NCBI GenBank assembly: GCA_036939355.1 | Contig: JALLAP010002388.1 | Coordinates: 1 to 13,553, forward strand | Origin: Thalassiosira profunda | Taxonomy: Eukaryota; Bacillariophyta; Thalassiosirophyceae; Thalassiosirales; Thalassiosiraceae | Reading direction: 5' to 3' | DNA length: 13,553 bases | Shown here: in pieces, positions 1-7,186 of the stretch | How positions within the stretch are numbered: position 1 is the first letter of the stretch | Layout: each line of letters opens with the position of its first letter | The notes under the pieces: generated by a model | What the model saw: the letters and a program-made list of their open reading frames with translations, nothing else | Databases searched by the model: none | Told to the model about the DNA's origin: nothing | Position numbers and translations under genes: made by a program

Positions 1-1
1 T

Positions 2-424
2 GCCACAATCTCCGCAACCGGGACAGGAACGGTGAGAACGTTCGACTTGGACCCCAGAAGCAACACTTGGGAGCATTCCCAGATCATCGAGCCGAATGAC
101 AACCTCGCCGGAGATATCTTTGGCCACTGCATCGACATTGAGGGCAACACAATGCTGGTTGGGGCGCCGTGGGGAGGGGAGGGAGACGACGGGACGGAGG
201 CTGGCGTTATTTATCATTATGAGAGAATTGGAGGCCTGTGGAGCAAGATTTCTGTCACCCAGAACTTGGACTACCTCCCAGGCGAAGATACCGATTTCGG
301 ATGTCCCATCGCTTTGCAGGGCGATCGGATTGTCGTTGGATCCACTGCGGACAGCACCCTCGGTCCCTTCAGCGGCGCTGCGTACATTTACGACTTGTGC
401 CCAAACATTGAACCGGCCCTCTGA
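2..424 (+). CDS. FG-GAP (integrin-alpha-like beta-propeller) protein, 3' end only
   Basis: The frame is already open at the left edge, so this is the C-terminal 140 residues of a longer protein ending at TGA 422-424. Two propeller-blade signatures are visible. The first reads DIFG, then about 13 residues later VGAP, then GVIYHYER. The second reads DTDFG, then IVVGS, then GAAYIYDL. This D-x-FG ... VGxP ... G-x-x-Y-x-Y rhythm is typical of FG-GAP repeats, which form seven-bladed propellers in secreted or surface proteins and often bind calcium. No ligand or partner can be named. The protein stops ten residues after the last blade, with no membrane anchor at the C-terminus. The neighbouring gene converges on it and also encodes an adhesion-type protein. 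Family assignment is fairly safe. The true start, signal peptide and total length lie outside the window. Confidence 0.75.
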   Translation, partial: ATISATGTGTVRTFDLDPRSNTWEHSQIIEPNDNLAGDIFGHCIDIEGNTMLVGAPWGGEGDDGTEAGVIYHYERIGGLWSKISVTQNLDYLPGEDTDFGCPIALQGDRIVVGSTADSTLGPFSGAAYIYDLCPNIEPAL

Positions 425-589
425 GTCCGAAGAAGAGAAGTGCCAATGCCACTCTGGTTATGCTCAGCCAGTAGAGTAATAATGTAGAGATTATTGGGAT
501 TCTGTCACCTCGACTCGTCTTCTCGCTGCATCTTTCATGCATTGGTAGCTGCCAATGTCAACGGAGAAGAAGACTTTTCAAGAGACAAC
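425..589. other. convergent intergenic region between FG-GAP and VWA genes
   Basis: A 165-bp gap separates two stop codons facing each other, so it must hold both 3' UTRs and both polyadenylation sites. No canonical AATAAA is visible on either strand. A short AT-rich inverted repeat (AATAAT, six bases, ATTATT) lies near 476-493. No reading frame here looks coding. Confidence 0.5.
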
Positions 590-3500
590 CTAGTCACGAA
601 ATTGTGTGCAAGTGGCGAGTGTACCCGCACCTTCTGGCGGAGGATCTCCACAGTACGACGCCCTCTTGATTGCTGCCTGAATGCCTGGCCCGACGCCTCC
701 CTGCGGCACCTGACACCATCCTTGGTTACTGAAAGAGGTTGGTTGGTGAGACGAGACAGCATGTGATTGATTAGGCACAATGCCAAGACAAGCATTTCTC
801 ACCAAAGGTTTTGTCTCGCCTCGAATCTATTTGTGCCGTATGTGTTGTGGAGGAAAGCGATCCGCTGATAACAATTGAAGCTGCTGAACTTCCACTGCAG
901 CGCCGACGTGAGCACCCGAGAACGAGCAAAGAAGCCGCAGCCGAAAGCAAAAGTGTACGTACCGTGCAGTAGCCACAAAAGTTGCAGGGCAACCCGCGGA
1001 TCTGCGCCGTCATCTCTGCCTCAGTAACTTCCCGGCAAGGATACGTGCCCCCGCCGTCTGGGAGAGGAAAGTCTTGCAAAGAACAGGCGTTCGGTTCGTT
1101 GACAAGCTGATTGGCAGGGTAGGGGCATAAGATGAGCGACGTCTTGGAACGCAAATATCACGCAAATGATCTCTGATCACACCTATCACACCTGACAACT
1201 CAGATGTTGGACAATGTCTTCCTGCAGGTCGGTCAAAAACCCAAAGCCGTCCACATTGAACACCTTTCCATCGCTGCTGATTCCTTGCAGATAAGACTGA
1301 TTGGCGGACAGCGTTGAATTTGGCTCTGTGATCACCACGGGAACAATCACCATTCCCTCGCCTTTGGCTTCGCTCGCCGCCACCTCGGCAGCTTCCTGCG
1401 GCGCTCCTTCTGGCAAGGATGGATCACTGTCCGTGATCAAAAGTATCAGGTCCGTCGTGTCCCCATCATTAGACCGGAGGGTAGAAGCGCATGCAGAAAT
1501 TNTCCGTGATCAAAAGTATCAGGTCCGTCGTGTCCCCATCATTAGACCGGAGGGTAGAAGCGCATGCAGAAATTGCGTCGGCGTGGTTGGTTCTGCCACC
1601 TGTGTACACGAGGTCGTCCAACGCATTCAAAGCGTCGTCCGAAGAGCCAAGAGACAGTGACACGCCAGCCCCAGACCCAAACCCAACGACCGAATAGGAC
1701 TGATCCACCGGGAGGGACCCGAGGGACATCACGACCAACTGCGCGAACTCCGTCAGAGAGAGGAAGTTTGTGCAACAATTCTCCTTGACGACGCCAGCCT
1801 CATTGCAAATCAGCGGCGGATCGCATTCCTCACAGAAAAATCCTGTTCCTTGATTGCAAACGCTCCCGCTCATGTCGATGGCAAAGCACAGGCTGAAATC
1901 TTGATAGACCGAATCATCAATGCAGGTGGGGTTCTGCGTGGGAGATTCTGTGGTTATGAACCTCACAGGTGGGCTCGTCAAGGGCGCCACAGGACTCCCT
2001 ATGGGCGACGTCGACGGTGCCGGCGTTACAAGACTCTGCGTTGGCCCCACACTGGGCTCGTTCGTCGGCCGTTTCGATGGACTAGATGTCGTGGCAAGCG
2101 CCAGCTCGCCGATGGATCCCGTTGCGCCGATGGACCCTGTTTCTCTGGCGGGAGAAGTTGTTGGCATGCCTGTAGATGGTTTCGCAGTTGGAGACTGCAC
2201 GGGCGCATCGGTGGGCGGAGGGTCAGCAGTGGGCGAAGGATTAGCAATGGGCAGAGGGCCACAAGACGACGCCCTTTCTATCGCCGCTTGGACTTCCGGC
2301 CCGACGCCTCCCTGCGGCACTTGACACCAGCCTTGGTTGCAAAGATTTTGTCGCGCCGTTAATTGCCCGACTTGGTACGTGTTGTATAAGAAAGAGACTC
2401 GCTGATAGCAGTTAAATGATGGCCCTCCCTCCCACTGACAGTGTCCGCAGAACTTGCAATCGAGACCGATGATCAGTCCTGCCATTTCGGCCTGTGCGAG
2501 TACATCTGGCGTGAGCAACAAGGCAAGTCTAAAGCAGTAAGATGCAGCTTAGTGATTGCACTCACCTCGATGACCTCTCGGCAAGGGTAGATGCCTCCAT
2601 CAGGAGGAAGGACAATGTTCGTGGAAGGCGGCAGCGGAGATTGGGTGGTTGGCTTGTTGGTAAGAACGATTGATGGAGTCGAACCCACGGCTAGAGATTC
2701 AGGACTCGGGCAGGGTACCAAACTTGTTCCAAAGGTCGTTGTAAGCTCGTCAAAGCTCAGGCTGACAGTGCCACCCTCCTCTCCCTCTTTGCCCTGGGGC
2801 CAATCGCCCCGCACGACAACAATGTCATCGTAGGTTGCGACGAACGTTTCGGGTGCGAAGCCGCAGCACGAGGCCCCTCCCCTGATGATTGGCTCTACCT
2901 CGAAGATATACTCCTTGTCATTTGAGAGGCATCCGTTGAAATAATTGGGGCCGCCACTTGCTGCAATCTCAGTCCCCAACAATTGTGGCGCACTGACTGG
3001 AGGGCTCGTCGTCGGAGCGTCTGTATCCAAATCTCTGTCCTGCACGCGCTTGCCGCAAAAATGATTGGCCAACGTGACCACACCGGAAATCTCCCCAACA
3101 CCCGCCACCGCCTCGCCAGTGTTGACCTGATCCAACGCGTCGCTTCCCCCCAGCACCCCCTCGTCGTACAGACATCGACATTCCTTTATGGCGCAGTTGA
3201 AGTCAAAGCCCCGGAATGAGTCGCTCAACGCAAGGATTTCTGGTGGATCTTGAACGCACCGCTCCGCGCAGTCGCCAAAGTCAGTGGCGCTGATCTTGAG
3301 CCACTCGTATCGGCGTCCCCGGCTGTCGATGCACGCACCACTGCCGAAGGAGTTGACGTGCAGATTGAAGCGGAATCGTTCGCTGCCGCGCCTGGGACGC
3401 GGCCTCGTTGTCTCCCCAATGCAAACTTCGTCAAAGGAAAGGGTGCTGGTTGCAGTCGGTGCAGGAGTGGCGACCTCCTCGAACAAAGACGAGGATTGGC

Positions 3501-4717
3501 TGTTCACTTCGGCGCAGGTCGGACATCGCAGCACCACATCGCCCGTGCACGCGTCCTTCACCGTCCAGGTGTGCTGGCTATTCTCCGGCGGGTTCAGCCC
3601 GCGTTGCAACACGAACATTGTTTCGTCTGCAGGACATTCGCCGGGCCGCGGTGGCGGTACCAGTACTTGGAATGCCGAGGTGGGAGATGCTGTTGGGGTT
3701 GTAATCTCTTCGCTGCCAATACCACCTCCATCGACGGCCTTGCTGCTGTCTTCGTCGGACTGGTCGCCGCCCAACAGCACGCCGAGCACGATGGCGATGA
3801 TTGCCACAATCACGAGCAGGAGCAAGAGAAGCAGGCATCTTTTCTTCTTCTTTTTCTGATCCTCCTCCGATGCCTTTTCCGCCTCTTCATCAGGCACAGC
3901 CGCAGGCTCTTCCGCCGTCTGCCCTTCCACAGCTAAAACTGCAGGCGTCGCCTTGGCCCCGAGTTTCACCTCCTCCCATTCCGTAGTACTCGTTTGGTCC
4001 TCTACGTCCACCGCCTCCTTCACGTCCGGCTTCGCATCTTCTCCCTCCACCAGCTCATCCACATCCACCCCCTTCTTGCGCGCAAAGCTCCCCTCAAACG
4101 TCTCTTCGGTGGTGTCCCCTCCCTCTCGAATCTTCAGCTTGCCCACGCTTCGCAGTTCCTTCGGCTTGGCATCTTCGGGCTCGTGCTCAATTTCCGCCAC
4201 CTGCTCTTGGACGTGCTCCACGTTGTGGGCCTCGGAGGGCCTCAATTTGGGCTCGTACTTGCCCACCAATTCCGACGCTTCCTTGCCTAAAAACGAAGAT
4301 GGTGCATGCCAGTGCACATTGTGTGAGATGCAATTCTCATTTGCAACATATCTCATACTCATAGAACTGCAATGATACGCCTGCAGTTTGTGCATCATCA
4401 GACATCGCAAATCACTCACCCTTCACGACACTCCCCGCGGCGAACGAGGAGTACCCCTGTGTCTTTTTCGCCGACTCGATGAACCGCCACCGCGGGGCCT
4501 GGGGCGCCGAGAAGCGCTTCGGGCTGCCCGCCTCCTTCCCCGGTTGGTCCCCGCTGCCGGCGGCCGCGCTGGCGTCGGCGGCCGACGCGATGGCGACCCG
4601 TTCGGAGGCCGAGATGTCCCGCCCCGCGGAGGTCCCGAGGGCGTCGGAGGGAGGGCCCGCATCCTCCGCCGCGGGGGGTTTGCCGGGCTCGGCGTCGGTG
4701 GCTGGCGTCTCGCTCAT
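590..4717 (-). CDS. single-pass membrane protein with PAN/Apple-like region, VWA domain and twin Cys-rich modules
   Basis: Six exons are read by eye: 4717-4420, 4286-2566, 2491-1192, 1106-963, 894-803 and 728-590. All introns are GT-AG, and 73 bp in exon 3 are discounted as an assembly duplicate. The total is 3621 nt, or 1206 residues. Residues 1-249 are acidic and presumably cytoplasmic. KKKKKR then precedes a membrane span at about 250-272, giving an N-in topology. Outside follow a PAN/Apple-like Cys-rich region (about 414-510), Cys-rich module 1 (662-751), a Pro/Thr linker, a VWA domain (about 870-1080) and Cys-rich module 2 (1099-1188). The VWA metal site is complete: DMSGS at 879-883, T974 and D1003. 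VWA domains bind protein ligands through a divalent metal, so a surface adhesion role is inferred. The ATG at 4717 is chosen because no earlier in-frame ATG is seen. The frames agree at every junction, and the E|AEM junction is confirmed by the intron-free equivalent in module 2. Confidence 0.8.
647..1058 (-). repeat. Cys-rich module, copy 2 (coding)
   Basis: Residues 1099-1188 of the VWA protein, spread over exons 4-6. The introns are 895-962 (donor gtacgt) and 729-802 (donor gtgaga). Splicing restores CGYC-T-W and ARQNL-C-NQGW, which line up residue by residue with copy 1. This supports both the intron calls and an internal duplication. It lies after the VWA domain and close to the C-terminus. 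Confidence 0.8.
1430..1574. other. 72-bp duplication around one N (scaffold-join artefact)
   Basis: Bases 1430-1501 and 1503-1574 are the same 72 bp, separated by a single N at 1502. The duplicate breaks the VWA frame just before the conserved metal-binding Asp. Discounting 73 bp rejoins ...LILLIT with DSDPSL..., which is exactly what a VWA domain needs. The pattern of two overlapping contig ends left unmerged fits better than a biological tandem repeat. Confidence 0.9.
2258..2601 (-). repeat. Cys-rich module, copy 1 (coding)
   Basis: Residues 662-751 of the VWA protein, interrupted by an intron at 2492-2565. Conserved landmarks shared with copy 2 are DGG-x-YPCREV-x-EAEM, C-x-FCG-x-C, SFNCYQR, the run NT then Y, ARQNLCNQGWCQVPQGGVGP and ASxCG. 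Eight or more cysteines are conserved, suggesting a disulfide-stabilised extracellular fold. I do not recognise a named family. Confidence 0.8.
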
Positions 4718-4939
4718 GTTCTCGGGCTGTTCAATCAGCGATCCTACGTCCAACTGTTACGGCACTGCACCCCACCTCGCCATTTGCAACTCAGCTTGCC
4801 TCAAACAATCCGAAGGATCGTGTGAAGGGGTGAGAGGAAGCCCCAAGCAGAGAGGAGTGAGGGTGAGGGTGAAGGAAGGCGCGCGATTTTCCCGCCTCTT
4901 TTGACTCCTACGTAAGAAAATCTACGAAGGAACCCTTAC
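4718..4939. promoter_or_regulatory. divergent promoter region, VWA-gene side
   Basis: This 222-bp stretch lies between the VWA-gene ATG and transposon copy 1. It contains a purine-rich tract on the plus strand (about 4824-4880, repeated GTGAGG and GAAGG units) followed by TTTTCCCGCC at 4888-4897, which resembles an E2F-type site (TTTSSCGC). No TATA box is evident. Promoter function is inferred from position only. Confidence 0.4.
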
Positions 4940-5230
4940 CACTGCTGGTAATAAATGTGTTTTGAGCCACTCTTCGAAACGCTTGCTTCGCCTAACAACG
5001 GGTTTCGAAATTCAAACCGCCCGTGGTATGCGGCTCGAAGCCGTCTCGCCCTCAATGCTCGCTCAACGCCCCGATTCGGAGCCAACCACCCACAGCAACC
5101 TTCTCTCCCATGCCAGGGCCAACTCCCGCGCGCTTGGTGGCGTCGAAATCGGACCGCAACTGGCCGAGAACGCTTGATTTCCGGTTCAAAACACATTTAT
5201 TTCCCAAAACACATTTGTTCCCAGCGCTAG
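4940..5230 (+). mobile_element. non-autonomous TIR DNA transposon (MITE-like), copy 1
   Basis: A 291-bp element is flanked by a perfect 5-bp target duplication, CTTAC at 4935-4939 and at 5231-5235. The ends are imperfect inverted repeats. The left end starts CACTGCTGG and continues AATAAATGTGTTTTGAG. The right end, read inward, starts CTAGCGCTGG and continues AACAAATGTGTTTTG, then repeats the AATAAATGTGTTTTG block. No transposase is encoded. The small frames on both strands simply start at the ATG inside the terminal AAATGTGTTTTG block. The 291 bp match 12590-12880 in reverse complement with no difference that I can find. The superfamily is not assigned. A 5-bp duplication is known for Transib and for some hAT elements. 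Confidence 0.88.
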
Positions 5231-5313
5231 CTTACCAAACTTTGGCCGGATCATTTTTGCCGCTCCCGCCCCCTCGAGCAGGCGCTCGCCGCGCTTCGCC
5301 CAGTCCGCAAATC
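5231..5313 (+). promoter_or_regulatory. leader region of the K+ channel gene
   Basis: Only 83 bp separate the transposon end from the channel ATG, and the first five are the target duplication. The stretch is C-rich and stays open in the channel reading frame. The ATG at 5314 has A at -3, a favourable context. The original promoter was probably pushed 291 bp or more upstream by the insertion, unless the transposon itself supplies a start site. Confidence 0.4.
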
Positions 5314-7054
5314 ATGAGCTTCTTCACGCGGGCCCCGCACACCCCCGCAGAGCGGTCGGTCAGCACCCGCGTCCTCCTCCGGGCCGAGGAAGAGGCGCTG
5401 ATCGCGGAGGCCGCCAAACTGAGCGCCGACGACGAATCATCGTCATGCGATGCATCCGGCACGCGCCGAAGCCTGTCGCAGTCCGGGCCACCGGCGCCGA
5501 TGCAGCGCCTCGTGGCCCGCGATCTGCCCTTCCATCAATCGTCGAACTCGCTGCGGGTGCGGCACCAGGCCTCCGACCGGACGAAGCACCACCAGCACGC
5601 GCTGATATTTCCATTGAGATTTTTCCACTGGTATATTGAGGATTGGTTCCACGTGCTGCTGCGGCTGCGCACACTCGTCTCCGTGGTCATGCTGGTGGCG
5701 GTGTGGACGTGCTTTCTGCTGATATTCGCGGCGATATACAGGGGCATTGATCTAAATGAGCCAGATGTGGACTGTGGGCTGGGCAATCCGGGAGAACCAA
5801 TTGGCTTTCACGGGGCTTTTGCCTTCTCTTTGGAGACTACCACGACTGTCGGGTACGGGCTGCCCAACGGCTCGAATGGATTCTTTGAGGCGTGCCCCGA
5901 ATTGCAAGTCGCCATCTACTTCCAAATGCTGTGAGTTAGAATTGAACAGGAGATGCACACTGTCTTGTGTTGGCCCGTTTTTGCTCAATCAGCGAGTGAT
6001 TAATGTCTTCAATCTCTTTAGCATCTCGATGTTCTTCAACGCCTTCTTGCTCTCATTTATGTTTGCGAGATTGGCCCGATGCGAGGCCCGGGCGGCGCAG
6101 GTTCTGTTCTCTGACAAGGCCATCATCAATCGCGAGGTACTGCCGAATGGGATTGTGCGATACATGCTCTCGGCGAGAGTGTACGATGCCGACAGCATGT
6201 ATCCAATCGTCGAGGCGCATGTCAGATTCTACGCGGTGAAGCATAGATCGATGCACTGTGACGAGAACCGGGGAGTGAGGTATCCGCTGAAATTCGAGCC
6301 AATGCGTGTCTCAATACCAAACGATGACCTGGGAGCTGTGCTGTACACGTCAATACCAACGCGAGCGATGCACCACATTGATTACCATTCTCCGATATTG
6401 CCACCGTCGATTCGGAAGCTCGGACCGGAGGATGGGAGAGTGAAGGGAGATTTCGCCATGCATCCTTGTGGTTTGAGTCTGCGAGAAAACGACAGCTACA
6501 CCGGTGCCCAGGATGGATTACGCTGTGTGATTTGTGGAGAAACGTATGGCACTGCTGCAAATCTCGTTCAGCACATTCGATACAATCAACACATGGAGAA
6601 GCACGACGATGTGCCGGTTGCTGGCTCGCATCAGGAGCTGGACGTCGACGCCCTCTTCAAGGATAGGAGGCCTTCCCGGAAGATTGCGAGGCTGCACAAA
6701 GACGAAGGCTCGGACAAGCGGATAGACATTGACAAACCAGCCTCGCCTTGGTATCAAGAGTACGAACAATACATGCGAGAGTCGAACCTCGAGATCATCT
6801 GCGTCATGGAGGCCATCGACCCGATTATGAGTGGCACGTTCGGAGCTTGCCAGTCATACACAATGGACGACATCATCTTCGACGCCGAATTCGCTCCGTG
6901 CGTCCTATCTGATCCAGTCACAAAGCAGAGCCAGCTTAGATTGAGATGCACTCGATGGCTGCGGAGGATATTCGTCGGTCGGAGCGCCGTTGGACGCTCC
7001 GTAAAGGTGGATCTCGACACGTTTCATGAAACGGTCAAGGTTGGGGAAGGCTAA
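5314..7054 (+). CDS. inward-rectifier (Kir-type) potassium channel with inserted C2H2 zinc finger
   Basis: Two exons, 5314-5930 and 6022-7054, flank a 91-bp intron (donor gtgagt, acceptor ctttag) and encode 549 residues. The order is a cytoplasmic N-terminus; slide helix and first membrane span (about 105-141); pore loop with filter TTTTVGYG (175-182); second span (about 197-222) with Asn212 at the Kir rectification position; and a C-terminal immunoglobulin-like domain containing IVEAHVRFYA and, later, LEIICVMEAIDP. C154 and C194 fit the conserved extracellular disulfide pair. Kir channels are tetramers that set membrane potential. Asn rather than Asp at the rectification site predicts weak rectification, by analogy with Kir1.1. 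Unusually, about 110 residues (337-450) interrupt the cytoplasmic domain and include C374-x2-C377-x12-H390-x5-H396. An in-frame ATG at 5110, inside the transposon, could add 68 residues. Confidence 0.9.
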
Positions 7055-7186
7055 GTGCACGTGTAGGCGAATTGTGAGCCTCCGTCAGAAAGAAGAGATG
7101 ATGAATTTACGCCCTACACACAGCAACCACAGAAGAATCCCCAACCTGAAATGAAGCTGCCCAGTGCAGCTTCAAGTAAACGTTGC
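7055..7186. other. convergent intergenic region with a 9-bp hairpin
   Basis: A 132-bp gap separates the stop codons of the channel gene and the large minus-strand gene. It carries a perfect inverted repeat: TGAAGCTGC at 7152-7160, five-base loop, GCAGCTTCA at 7166-7174. This would form the same hairpin in either transcript's 3' UTR. No AATAAA is visible. A role in 3'-end formation is possible but not shown. Confidence 0.5.

Noticed and set aside
1430..1574. Genuine biological tandem repeat
   Set aside because: The single N between exact 72-bp copies, the same length at a second locus, and clean frame restoration all favour an assembly artefact.
2473..4419. Independent 648-residue protein beginning at 4419
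   Set aside because: Its first codon is a GTG that is the splice donor of intron 1, and its last 13 or so residues are read from intron 2 and the next exon out of frame.
4955..5230. Small ORFs of 71-91 residues inside the element on both strands
   Set aside because: They start at ATGs inside the terminal repeats, recur identically in both copies and have no protein-like features. They are a by-product of the terminal sequence.
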